A DNA stretch of 64,000 nt from contig NZ_CP120742.1 in NCBI RefSeq assembly GCF_029581275.1, forward strand, positions 1,214,501-1,278,500, in the 5' to 3' direction. Position 1 is the first letter of the stretch, and the number at the start of each line of letters is the position of its first letter. Shown here in pieces: positions 45,094-53,130 of the stretch. The position numbers and the translations under genes are program-made. This stretch comes from Micromonospora sp. WMMD1155. GTDB taxonomy: Bacteria > Actinomycetota > Actinomycetes > Mycobacteriales > Micromonosporaceae. The notes under the pieces were generated by a model, which was not told where the DNA came from, made no database searches, and worked only from the letters and a program-made list of their open reading frames with translations.

Positions 45094-45966
45094 TCACTCC
45101 GCGGTGGCGGCCGCCGGCTGCTCGGTGGCGGCCTGCGCCGGCTGCTCCGGGGTGGCAGCGGCCTGCTCGGCCGACTCGTCAGCCTTCTTCGGCTCGAGCA
45201 GCTCGCGCTCCCACTCGGTCAGCGGCTCGTCGCTCGCGACACCCTCGGGCTTCTCGTCGTTGCCCCGGCGACGGCCGGAACGCGCGATCAGACCATCCGC
45301 GACGGCGGCGGCGACGACCTTGGTCAGCAGCTCGGCCGAGCGGATCGCGTCGTCGTTGCCCGGGATCGGGAAGTCGACCTCGTCCGGGTCGCAGTTGGTG
45401 TCCAGCACCGCGATCACCGGGATGCCCAGCTTGCGGGCCTCGTCGACGGCGATGTGCTCCTTCTTGGTGTCGACGATCCAGACCGCGGCGGGAAGCTTCT
45501 GCATGTCCCGCAGACCACCGAGCGTGCGGGTCAGCTTGATCTTCTCGCGGGAGAGTTGCAGGGTCTCCTTCTTGGTGTAACCGGCGGCGGTGCCGCTGAG
45601 GTCACCCAGGCCCTCCAGCTCCTTCATCCGCTGGAGCCGCTTGTACACCGTCTGGAAGTTGGTCAGCATGCCACCGAGCCAGCGGTGGTTGACGTACGGC
45701 TGGCCGACCCGGGTCGCCTGCTCGGCGATCGCTTCCTGGGCCTGCTTCTTGGTGCCGACGAACAGGATGCTGCCGCCCTCGGCGACGGTTCCACGCACGA
45801 ACTCGTACGCCTTCTCGATGTAGTCGAGGGTCTGGCGCAGGTCGATGATGTAGATGCCGTTGCGCTCGGTCATGATGAAGCGCTTCATCTTCGGGTTCCA
45901 GCGCCGGGTCTGGTGCCCGAAGTGGACACCGCTCTCCAGCAGCTGGCGCATGGTCACGACGGCCAT
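45094..45966 (-). CDS. rpsB: Ribosomal protein uS2 with an acidic/Ala-rich tail
   Basis: A 290-residue small-subunit protein. [54 protein letters not shown] and [20 protein letters not shown] are standard. The last 50 residues ([20 protein letters not shown]) are a low-complexity tail common in actinobacterial S2. The ATG at 45964-45966 begins the conserved [16 protein letters not shown] lies about 10 bases upstream. It leads rpsB-tsf. Confidence 0.98.
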   Translation of the reverse strand: MAVVTMRQLLESGVHFGHQTRRWNPKMKRFIMTERNGIYIIDLRQTLDYIEKAYEFVRGTVAEGGSILFVGTKKQAQEAIAEQATRVGQPYVNHRWLGGMLTNFQTVYKRLQRMKELEGLGDLSGTAAGYTKKETLQLSREKIKLTRTLGGLRDMQKLPAAVWIVDTKKEHIAVDEARKLGIPVIAVLDTNCDPDEVDFPIPGNDDAIRSAELLTKVVAAAVADGLIARSGRRRGNDEKPEGVASDEPLTEWERELLEPKKADESAEQAAATPEQPAQAATEQPAAATAE

Positions 45967-46158
45967 GGTTGGGGTACTCCTCAAGATCCCTGGTTGTCAC
46001 GCCCGACCGGTGGCCAGGCGTCCTGGTGCCTGGTCGCCGGCCCATGGTGGGCCCGATCGGGATCGGGACCAGGGAGGCCGTCGCTTCACGACGATTCGTG
46101 AAGAGGGCACGCGAGGTCGACCGCGCGAGGCGGTCGCCAGTTGGCCAGTGTACGCCCC
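45967..46158 (-). promoter_or_regulatory. rpsB leader region
   Basis: The 190 bases before rpsB should hold its promoter and leader. A perfect 8-bp hairpin CTTCACGA/TCGTGAAG (46084-46091 with 46096-46103) and C-rich/G-rich segments nearer the start could form an S2-binding autoregulatory leader. No match to a named leader motif is claimed. Confidence 0.4.
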
Positions 46159-46218
46159 TCACCCGTTCAACCGCCCCGGGGTGCGCGGGGTGCGCCGCCC
46201 CCTCGCCGCGCGCCTCGC

Positions 46219-46288
46219 CGATCCGCCCGCGATCCGCCCTCGGTCCGCCCTCGATCCGCCCTCGATCCGCCCTCGATCCGCCCGAATC
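46219..46288. repeat. 11-bp tandem repeat
   Basis: About six copies of an 11-base unit, CTCGATCCGCC with minor variants, lie between the rpsB leader and the 76-bp element. No gene is seen. Confidence 0.8.
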
Positions 46289-46294
46289 GCCTCA

Positions 46295-46370
46295 TGATCG
46301 ACTCCACATCGGCGAGGTGGCGCCATCCCGCTGCCCTGACACCCCCACATCGCCGACCTGGTGTCGATCA
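46295..46370. repeat. 76-bp TGATCGAC palindromic element, copy 2
   Basis: Arms of 28 bases (46295-46322 and 46343-46370) match at 23 positions; ends read TGATCGAC/GTCGATCA. It aligns without gaps to the element at 24018-24093 with about 84% identity. Confidence 0.8.
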
Positions 46371-46374
46371 CGCC

Positions 46375-46548
46375 CGCGGCTCGCGCGGCGGGCGGGCGCG
46401 GCGCGCGGGCGCGGCGCGGCGCGCGGGCGCGGCGCGGCGCGCGGGCGCGGCGCGGCGCGCGGGCGCGGCGGGCGGGCGGGCGGGCGGGCGCGGCGGGCGG
46501 GCGGGCGCGGCGGGCGGGCGGGCGGGCGCGGCGGGCGGGCGGGCGCGG
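46375..46548. repeat. GC-only simple repeat with G-quadruplex potential
   Basis: The first part (about 46400-46460) repeats an 18-base unit built from GCGCGGGCGCGGC. The second (about 46460-46548) is runs of GGGC, including GGGCGGGCGGGCGGGCGGGC on the plus strand, which could fold as a G-quadruplex. It directly abuts the stop codon of the next minus-strand gene. Confidence 0.85.
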
Positions 46549-47775
46549 TCAGCCGGCGGCGAGCGCGGCGGCGATGAAGAGCACCAGGCCGACGGTCAGA
46601 TAGGCCGTCGGTGGGCGCAGCCAACCCCGGCCGGTGTCGGAAAGCGCCAGACCTCCCGTTCGGAGCCCGTACAGCCCGATCGCGAAGATCGGCAGCCCGG
46701 CGACCAGGGTGATGCCCGCCACGACGTTCCCCGCGTCGACCGGATCGCCGGTCACGCCCGCGAGCAGCACCCGCAGCGCGGGAGCCTCGAAGATCAACAC
46801 CAGCAGCGCGAAGAGTACGGCCAGCACCGGCCGACGGGTCCGGTAGACGCCGTCGGCGGTCGGCGGGTACACCGCAGGCTCGCCGGTAGGCAGGTCGGGG
46901 CGGGGTCCGATGCCCGGCATCGGACCGGTCGGCATCTCCAACGGATGCGGTGTCTCGCCGCCACCACGCGTGGGATCGATGATCGGGTACCCGCCGAGCG
47001 GGGCGGGACGAGCCTGGTCGGCGAGGACGCCGCCGGGCGTCTCGCCCACCGCCGTCGACGGACGGCTGACCTCCTCCCGACCGACGGTCAGCGGTGCGTC
47101 CGCCCCGGCCGCCTCGCGGGCGGCCCGACGACCGGGCAGCTCCCCGGAGACCTCCGACTGGTCCCGAACACCGAACGGCGCAGCCGCCCCGGTCGCGTCC
47201 TGGGTGACCCAACGACCGGGCAGTTCGCCGGAGACCTCCGAGGAGTCCCGGTCGGCCCGCCGTGACCGGGTGGCCCGGTACCCGTCGATCTCCGCCCGCA
47301 CGTCACCCAACGGGTCGACCGCGCCGAACCGTCCCGACTCGGGCTCGCCCGCGCCGAACCGACCCGGCTGAGCGTCCACCGCGCCGAAGCGACCCGAGTC
47401 CGACTCCGGCGAACCACCGAAACGACCGGTGTCCACAGCGCTCAGCCGACCCGAGTCCGACTCCGCCGTACCACCGAACCGACCGGCGTCCACCGCGCTC
47501 AGCCGACCCGAGTCCGACTCCGCCGTACCACCGAACCGCCCCGCGTCCACCGCGCCGAAGCGCCCTGAATCCGGCTCTCGGCGACGGCCGACCCCGGTGT
47601 CCTCGACGGAGCGGCTCTCCTTGGGGCCGCGCTGCTCGGGGATCTCGTCGTCGCGGTAGCGCGGTTCGCCGGCGCCGCGCCACTCCGAGTCGCCGTAACC
47701 GCGACCCCGCTCGTCGGGGTACCAGCGCGACTCCTGATCTTCCGGAAAACTCCGTCGTCCGTCCACGTCAGGCAC
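46549..47775 (-). CDS. Membrane protein with a long repetitive cytoplasmic N-terminus
   Basis: A 408-residue protein. The first 290 residues are charged low-complexity sequence with 19-residue repeats ([19 protein letters not shown] type) and two copies of [10 protein letters not shown]. The last 100 residues hold three hydrophobic helices: [40 protein letters not shown] and [15 protein letters not shown]. No known domain is recognised. The start is uncertain: the GTG at 47773-47775 lacks a ribosome site and the frame opens at 47832. It faces rpsB across simple repeats. Confidence 0.7.
   Translation of the reverse strand: MPDVDGRRSFPEDQESRWYPDERGRGYGDSEWRGAGEPRYRDDEIPEQRGPKESRSVEDTGVGRRREPDSGRFGAVDAGRFGGTAESDSGRLSAVDAGRFGGTAESDSGRLSAVDTGRFGGSPESDSGRFGAVDAQPGRFGAGEPESGRFGAVDPLGDVRAEIDGYRATRSRRADRDSSEVSGELPGRWVTQDATGAAAPFGVRDQSEVSGELPGRRAAREAAGADAPLTVGREEVSRPSTAVGETPGGVLADQARPAPLGGYPIIDPTRGGGETPHPLEMPTGPMPGIGPRPDLPTGEPAVYPPTADGVYRTRRPVLAVLFALLVLIFEAPALRVLLAGVTGDPVDAGNVVAGITLVAGLPIFAIGLYGLRTGGLALSDTGRGWLRPPTAYLTVGLVLFIAAALAAG
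47384..47554. repeat. 57-bp in-frame minisatellite
   Basis: Three 57-base units (47384-47440, 47441-47497, 47498-47554) plus partial flanking copies encode 19-residue repeats in the membrane protein above. The second and third units are nearly identical. Confidence 0.85.
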
Positions 47776-47902
47776 CGTATGCGACCGGCCACGCCCGCGC
47801 CATTTCGACCCGCCCCGCGCTGCCGACCGCACGGTCGATAGCGCGATCGAACGGAGGCTGGTGAGAACTCGCGAGGACCCCGCCGCGGCCGGACGTAAAC
47901 GT

Positions 47903-47964
47903 TGATCAAATGATGAAAAGTAGGTCCTCCGCCGTCCTGGAACCTACTTTTCATCATCTGATCA
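47903..47964. repeat. 62-bp palindrome bounded by TGATCA
   Basis: 23-base arms (47903-47925 and 47942-47964) match at 22 positions around a 16-base loop that contains GCCGTC. The arms are A/T-rich (ATGATGAAAAGTAGGT), unlike the surroundings. The bases from 47776 to 47902 hold no gene. Confidence 0.8.
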
Positions 47965-47976
47965 TGAGGGACCGGC

Positions 47977-48040
47977 GTCTCAGGAAGCCGACATCTCAGG
48001 AAGCCGACGTCTCAGGTAGCCGACGTCTCGGGTAGCCGGG
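47977..48040. repeat. 16-bp tandem repeat, four copies
   Basis: Units at 47977-47992, 47993-48008, 48009-48024 and 48025-48040 follow the pattern GTCTCAGGWAGCCGAC with one to four changes. It is noncoding, about 140 bases upstream of yraN. Confidence 0.85.
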
Positions 48041-48095
48041 CGGTGAGCCGGGCTCGGCCGCGGCCTCCTAGCACGGCGCGGGCTTGATCGTCCGG

Positions 48096-48122
48096 TTGTC
48101 CACAAGACGCCCGTCGTCCACA
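48096..48122. promoter_or_regulatory. Pair of DnaA-box-like 9-mers upstream of yraN
   Basis: TTGTCCACA (48096-48104) and TCGTCCACA (48114-48122) lie in the same orientation 18 bases apart. TTGTCCACA matches the high-GC actinobacterial DnaA box. They lie 55-80 bases before yraN-comM-dprA. DnaA binding is inferred from sequence only. Confidence 0.4.
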
Positions 48123-48177
48123 GATGCGGTGTCGCCGAGGTCGCGGCGCTCGCACTCCGGCGGGCACCGTGCCCTGC

Positions 48178-48537
48178 ATGACGAAGCGGAACCAGGCGGT
48201 CGGCGCGTACGGGGAGCGGTGCGCCGTCCGACACCTGACCGAGGCGGGGCTGCGCCCGGTCGCCCAGAACTGGCGCTGCCCCTCCGGGGAGATCGACATC
48301 ATCGCCTGGGACGGGCCGGTGCTCGCCTTCTGCGAGGTGAAGACCCGCCGGGGCGACGATTTCGGCACCCCGGCCGAGGCTGTCGTGCCGGCCAAGGCCC
48401 GTCGGCTGCGAGGGCTTGCCGCGCGCTGGTTGACCGAGACCGGTACGACCGCCGAGGAGGTGCGCTTCGACGTGCTGTCGGTGCGACTACCGGATGCCGG
48501 GCCGGCGCAGGTCGAGCACCTCAAGGGAGCGTTCTGA
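48178..48537 (+). CDS. yraN: YraN family (UPF0102) endonuclease-fold protein
   Basis: A 119-residue protein with a PD-(D/E)xK-like core. Marks are GAYGERCAVRHLTEAGLRPV, NWRCPSGEIDIIAWDGPVL with the conserved Gly-Glu-Ile-Asp, FCEVKTRRGDDFGTPAEAV, and RFDVLSV. A role in DNA processing is presumed from fold and from its constant place beside comM and dprA. The ATG at 48178 begins the conserved region; the upstream extension is unlike the family. Confidence 0.92.
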   Translation: MTKRNQAVGAYGERCAVRHLTEAGLRPVAQNWRCPSGEIDIIAWDGPVLAFCEVKTRRGDDFGTPAEAVVPAKARRLRGLAARWLTETGTTAEEVRFDVLSVRLPDAGPAQVEHLKGAF

Positions 48538-48567
48538 GATGCGTACTCCCGAAGAGTCGGCGGCGTC

Positions 48568-50088
48568 GTGAGCTACGCGAAGGTGCTCTGCGTGGGTCTG
48601 GTCGGCGTGACCGGCCACCTGGTCGAGGTGGAGGCGGACCTGGCAGCCGGCCTCCCGGCAGTGGTGATCTCCGGTCTGCCGGACACCGCCCTGCACGAGG
48701 CCCGCGACCGGGTCCGCGCCGCCGTCGTCAACTCCGGCCAACGATGGCCCAACCGGCGGATCACCCTCAACCTGCTGCCCGCCACGTTGCCGAAGTTCGG
48801 CTCGGCATTCGACCTGGCCATCGCGGCAGCTCTGCTCGGCGGTTCGGGTGAGCTGCCGCTGCTTCCTCTGGATGGTGTGGTGGTCCTCGGCGAGTTGGGG
48901 CTCGACGGCACGGTCAGGCCGGTGCGCGGCGTGCTCCCGATGGTCGCCGCCGCGGCCCAGGCCGGCGTCGAGCGGGTGATCGTCCCGCTCGGCAACGCCG
49001 CCGAGGCCGCCGTCATCCCCGGGGTACGGGTGCGAGCGGTGGACCACCTGCACCGGTTGGTCTCCTTCGTTCGCGACGGCACCCCGCTGATCGAGCCACC
49101 GGCGGCCACGCCGACACCGGCCCTCGGAGGTCCGGATCTGGCCGATGTCGCCGGGCAGCAGGTGGGCCGGCGCGCATTGGAGGTGGCCGCCGCCGGTGGG
49201 CACCACATCGCGCTGCTCGGCCCTCCGGGTGCCGGCAAGACGATGCTCGCCGAACGACTGCCGTCGATACTGCCCGAGCTGGACGACGACGCGGCGCTGG
49301 AGGTGACGGCACTGCACTCGGTCGCCGGGCTGCTGCCGCCGGGCGGTCGGCTGCTGCGACGCCCGCCGTTCCAGGCCCCGCACCATACGGCGACGGTGCC
49401 GTCGCTTGTCGGCGGCGGCTCGGGGCTGGCCCGGCCCGGCGCGGTGTCGTTGGCTCACCGAGGGGTGTTGTTTCTGGACGAGGCCCCAGAGTTCAGCAAG
49501 GGCGCGTTGGAGGCACTGCGTCAGCCCCTGGAGCACGGTCGCATCCAGCTGAGCCGCAGTGGAGGCGGCACCGTCTACCCGGCCCAGACCCAGTTGGTGC
49601 TGGCGGCCAACCCGTGCCCGTGCGCGAAACCGTCCGGCGACGCGCACTGCGAGTGCAGCCCGCTGGTCCGTCGCCGTTACCTGGGCCGGATCTCCGGGCC
49701 GCTGCTCGACCGCATCGACGTACAGGTGCAGCTGATGCCGGTGCGGGCGGCCGACCTGATGGCAGCAGACAGTGACGCCGAGCCGTCGGCGACGGTCGCG
49801 GCGCGGGTGGCGGCGGCACGACAGGCGGCGGCGACCCGCTGGGCGTGCCTCGGCCGCAGGCTCAACGCCGAGGTGGGAGGCCCCCACCTGCGTCGGCCGC
49901 CGTGGCGACTGCCCGCCTGGGTCACCGCGGAGCTCCGTGGCCGGCTCGACTCCGGCTCGCTGTCGGCACGTGGCTTCGATCGAGTCATCCGGATGGCCTG
50001 GACCATCACCGACCTGGACGGCCGAGATCGGCCAGACCTGGATGACGTCCGGGAAGCGATCCAACTCCGGACGGGAGAGACGGCATGA
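48568..50088 (+). CDS. comM: YifB/ComM-family Mg-chelatase-like AAA+ ATPase
   Basis: A 506-residue ATPase. ComM in naturally competent bacteria is a helicase that aids branch migration during recombination. A ChlI-like N-terminal domain (GLPAVVISGLPDTALHEARD) is followed by Walker A GPPGAGKT at 218-225, FRAPHHT-like FQAPHHTATVPSLVGGG, Walker B GVLFLDEAPEF, and NPCPCAKPSGDAHCECSP with conserved cysteines. Start GTG at 48568 lies 30 bases past yraN; the next gene overlaps the stop by 4 bases. Confidence 0.94.
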   Translation: MSYAKVLCVGLVGVTGHLVEVEADLAAGLPAVVISGLPDTALHEARDRVRAAVVNSGQRWPNRRITLNLLPATLPKFGSAFDLAIAAALLGGSGELPLLPLDGVVVLGELGLDGTVRPVRGVLPMVAAAAQAGVERVIVPLGNAAEAAVIPGVRVRAVDHLHRLVSFVRDGTPLIEPPAATPTPALGGPDLADVAGQQVGRRALEVAAAGGHHIALLGPPGAGKTMLAERLPSILPELDDDAALEVTALHSVAGLLPPGGRLLRRPPFQAPHHTATVPSLVGGGSGLARPGAVSLAHRGVLFLDEAPEFSKGALEALRQPLEHGRIQLSRSGGGTVYPAQTQLVLAANPCPCAKPSGDAHCECSPLVRRRYLGRISGPLLDRIDVQVQLMPVRAADLMAADSDAEPSATVAARVAAARQAAATRWACLGRRLNAEVGGPHLRRPPWRLPAWVTAELRGRLDSGSLSARGFDRVIRMAWTITDLDGRDRPDLDDVREAIQLRTGETA

Positions 50089-51296
50089 GCGCCGACGACG
50101 AGAGCAGACTCGCCCGGGTGGCGTTGACCTGGCTGGCCGAGCCGGGCACCCGCGCGGTTCACCGGCTGGTCGAACGACTCGGGCCGGTGGCCACCCTGAA
50201 CCTCCTGCTCGACGGGGGCAGCCCGGACGGCTGGCTGCACAGCACGGTCGCCGCCCGGCTGGCCGGCGGCGACGCCCGCACGGTGGCTGCCGAGGCGATA
50301 GAGCGCGCGGACCGGCTCGGTGCCCGACTGGTCACGCCGGACGACGAGGAGTGGCCGACCCGCGTCGCCGACCTTGCCAAGCTGCGCCTGCCCGACGTCT
50401 CCCGGCGAGTGGACGGTGAGACCGCCCCACCGCTCTGCTTCTGGGTACGCGGAGCCTGGCCGCTGGGCGAGGCGCTGGATCGTTCGGTGGCCGTGGTCGG
50501 GGCGCGGGCGGCCACCGGGTATGGCCAGCACGTCGCCACTGAGTTGGGGTACGGGCTGGCCGAGCGGGACTGGACAGTCGTGTCGGGTGGGGCGTTCGGC
50601 ATCGACGCCGCCGCTCACCGGGGAGCCCTCAACGCCGGCGGTCTGACTGTCGCGGTGCTCGCCTGTGGGCTGGACCGGCCGTACCCGGTGGGCAACACCG
50701 CGCTCTTCGACCGGATCGCCGACACCGGGCTGCTGGTCAGCGAATGGCCGCCCGGCGCCGATCCACTGCGGCCCCGGTTCCTGATCCGCAACCGGGTGAT
50801 CGCGGCGGGCACCGTGGGCACCGTCCTGGTCGAGGCGTCGGCGCGCAGTGGCGCCACCCAGACCGCGCGGCGAGCCGTCCACACCGGTCGGGTGGCCATG
50901 GTGGTGCCCGGGCCGGTGACGTCGGCGATGTCCGTCGGCGCGCACGAGTTCCTCCGCGACAATCCCAAGACCCGGCTGGTCACCGGGGTGGCACACGTGC
51001 TCGAGGAGGTGGGCCGGATCGGCGTGGACCTGGCCCCGCCGGCGCGGGGCCCGCAGCGGCCCGCCGACATGCTCGACGAAGACGCGCGCTCACTGCTGGA
51101 GGCGCTCCCTCGCCGGGGCGGGTGGGGCGTGGATCAACTTGCCACCCGCGCCGGCGTCGACGTGCGGACCGCGTTACGCAAGCTGTCGCTTCTGGAGGAA
51201 CTGTCCCTGGTGGTCCGCCGCCACGACGGATACTCCCTGGCCCCACCCGTTCGAGCGAAGCGCGGAGCGGTGGCGGAAGGGTCCGGGCCGACCTGA
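50085..51296 (+). CDS. dprA: DNA processing protein DprA
   Basis: A 403-residue protein that binds single-stranded DNA and loads RecA. The Rossmann-like core carries VAVVGARAATGYGQHVATEL, VVSGGAFGIDAAAHRGAL, ACGLDRPYPVGNTALF, SEWPPGADPLRPRFLIRNRVIAAG, and an end with EASARSGATQTARRA. A winged-helix tail (GVDQLATRAGVDVRTALRKL) is present. ATGA overlap with comM shows tight coupling. It is the third gene of yraN-comM-dprA. Confidence 0.95.
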   Translation: MSADDESRLARVALTWLAEPGTRAVHRLVERLGPVATLNLLLDGGSPDGWLHSTVAARLAGGDARTVAAEAIERADRLGARLVTPDDEEWPTRVADLAKLRLPDVSRRVDGETAPPLCFWVRGAWPLGEALDRSVAVVGARAATGYGQHVATELGYGLAERDWTVVSGGAFGIDAAAHRGALNAGGLTVAVLACGLDRPYPVGNTALFDRIADTGLLVSEWPPGADPLRPRFLIRNRVIAAGTVGTVLVEASARSGATQTARRAVHTGRVAMVVPGPVTSAMSVGAHEFLRDNPKTRLVTGVAHVLEEVGRIGVDLAPPARGPQRPADMLDEDARSLLEALPRRGGWGVDQLATRAGVDVRTALRKLSLLEELSLVVRRHDGYSLAPPVRAKRGAVAEGSGPT

Positions 51297-51351
51297 GAGG
51301 GCATCTTCGTGGGACGTCGAAAAGTCGTTACCGCCGTTAGGGTGCGTGGTC

Positions 51352-51462
51352 ATGGGTGCGATCAAGCCGTGGCACATCGCCACGCTGTGCTGTCTCGTCA
51401 CGTCCGCAGTGTTCATCGCCGGTTTGGCCGTTGTCCTGGTCAAGCGGGCCAACCGCCGATAG
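51352..51462 (+). CDS. 36-residue membrane microprotein with a TatA-like N-terminus
   Basis: MGAIKPWHIATL opens a single hydrophobic helix (CCLVTSAVFIAGLAVVLV) that ends in KRANRR. The opening resembles TatA (typically MGxLxPWHxxxL), but the amphipathic helix and acidic tail of TatA are absent, so it is not a working TatA. A compact start (GGTG just upstream) and clean membrane topology support translation. It follows dprA by 55 bases. The function is unknown. Confidence 0.6.
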   Translation: MGAIKPWHIATLCCLVTSAVFIAGLAVVLVKRANRR

Positions 51463-51568
51463 TCGGGCCGCTGGCTGGTCGTGGCGAAGGCGTCCGGGCC
51501 GGGGAACAGGCCAGCCCAGAGGGCCGGCGAAGGCGCCCGGCCACCAGCGGCCGGGCCGCTGTCGCTGT

Positions 51569-52786
51569 TCACCGGTTGGCGACGAACGGTAGCTGCTGAG
51601 TGGGTCCGTCGAGCGCGGTGTGTGGCTGCGTCGCCTCCTCCGGCCGCGTCGCCTCCTCCGGCGGCACCGGCGGCACGGCACGTGCCCGCGGCGGAATCAG
51701 ACGATCGCGGAGCTTGAGCGCGGGCCACTCGACGGCGCGGGTAAGCACCACCGCGATGACGAAGACGCCGGCGTAGAGCACGGCCAGCCGGAGTGGGGTC
51801 TCGTTGACCCAGGGCGCGACCCTGACCACGGCCTGGTTGACGTATTCGGCCGCGGAGACATGGGTGAGGTAGATCGCGTACGAGTAGATACCGAGCGTGC
51901 CGATCGGGCGCAGAACGGCCCGGAAACGGACCACCCACTCGGCCCGGTAGAGCAGCAGCAGAAAGGACGCGGAACTGAGGTACGCGACGGAGTAGCCGAA
52001 GCTGGCGCCGTGGTCGGAGTTCTTGTTGTTGGTCCAGAGCCAGGCTATGCCGAGCACGGTGCCGCCGAGCCAGAGCCATTTCCAGGCCACGATGCGGTCG
52101 AACAGCTCGGTGTAGTAGACGGAGGCGACGGCCAGGAGCATGCCGGCGAGCATGGCGTCGACGCGGAAGTGGGTGAGCTGCTGGATCAGCACGGGTTTCG
52201 TGTCGATCTGGACCGCGATGACACGGCCGACGAGCGTGGCCACCATGATGCCGAATATGACCTTGACGAGGGTCTGCGGCCGAACGCGGCGGCGGAACGC
52301 GATCGGCAGGAGCAGTGCGGCCGCGAGGTAGAAGTGCTCCTCTACGGCAAGCGACCAGAGGTGCGGGGGCTTGGTTTGCGTGTAGTTCTGCACGTGGATG
52401 GTCTGCGGCAGGAACTGCCACGGATCCCAGGGGTGGGTGATCATGAGGAATGCGATGAACAGGTAGTAGACCGGCCACAGCTTGAATGCTCGGCGTAGCA
52501 GGAACCGGCCCGCGTCGAACCCTCCGGTGCGGACCTGCTCGCGGAAGATCAACCGGCCGACCAGGAACCCGGACAGTACGAAGAAGAGGTCGACTCCGGC
52601 CCAGCCGAATGTGCGGGTGGGCAGCAGCATGACGTCGCTGACGGGATTACCCGTGGGTTTGCCGGCGAGGTGCCATCCCACCGCGAGGAGGATGGCGACG
52701 CCGCGTACGACGTCGAGGTCGAGCTCGCGCGCGCCTAGCGGCGAGGCGAGGCGCGCCCGGGCGGCGCCAAGCACGGTCTTCGTCAC
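51569..52786 (-). CDS. Acyltransferase 3 family membrane protein (OafA/YrhL-like)
   Basis: A 405-residue protein with about ten helices that transfers acyl groups to sugars, lipids or antibiotics outside or across the membrane. Marks are ELDLDVVRGVAILLAVGWHLA with the conserved His, AGVDLFFVLSGFLVGRLIFRE, and HLWSLAVEEHFYL. A Pro/Glu-rich tail follows the last helix. The GTG at 52784-52786 begins the family-like part; the upstream frame is not conserved-looking. It sits between dprA and xerC on the opposite strand. The acceptor is unknown. Confidence 0.9.
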   Translation of the reverse strand: MTKTVLGAARARLASPLGARELDLDVVRGVAILLAVGWHLAGKPTGNPVSDVMLLPTRTFGWAGVDLFFVLSGFLVGRLIFREQVRTGGFDAGRFLLRRAFKLWPVYYLFIAFLMITHPWDPWQFLPQTIHVQNYTQTKPPHLWSLAVEEHFYLAAALLLPIAFRRRVRPQTLVKVIFGIMVATLVGRVIAVQIDTKPVLIQQLTHFRVDAMLAGMLLAVASVYYTELFDRIVAWKWLWLGGTVLGIAWLWTNNKNSDHGASFGYSVAYLSSASFLLLLYRAEWVVRFRAVLRPIGTLGIYSYAIYLTHVSAAEYVNQAVVRVAPWVNETPLRLAVLYAGVFVIAVVLTRAVEWPALKLRDRLIPPRARAVPPVPPEEATRPEEATQPHTALDGPTQQLPFVANR

Positions 52787-53130
52787 CGCAGCAGCTTGAC
52801 AGATCTTGACCGCGGGCTGTGCCCCGGCTGTGCCGCCGGTCCGCTTTGCGTGCTGATCGTCTTTCCGGGCCCCGATTTCGGCACCGCTGGGGCCGTGCGC
52901 TCGGCATTCGGTGGCGATGAAACCGCCCCGGCAGGGACTGCTTGAGGTGCCGACCGACGCGCTCGACGGCAACCGAGGGCGGTGCCGGCCCGGCGAGGCG
53001 CGATGAGCGGGGAAGGCTCGGGGCAGGTGACGTACGACGATCAGCCGTAGGCTGATGCCGTGTCAGCTGTCGGTACGGGTGGCTGTGTCAACGGACGGGC
53101 CTTCCCCGCGACCGGATCGGCGCGCCCACG
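52787..53130. other. Divergent gap between acyltransferase and xerC
   Basis: About 344 bases with no credible gene. Two hairpins are visible: GGCCCC/GGGGCC (about 52867-52893) and ATCAGCC/GGCTGAT (53040-53046 with 53050-53056). The latter is near where the xerC promoter should lie. Confidence 0.45.

Noticed and set aside
46375..46548. Possible CRISPR array
   Set aside because: The repeats are contiguous simple GC units without unique spacers.
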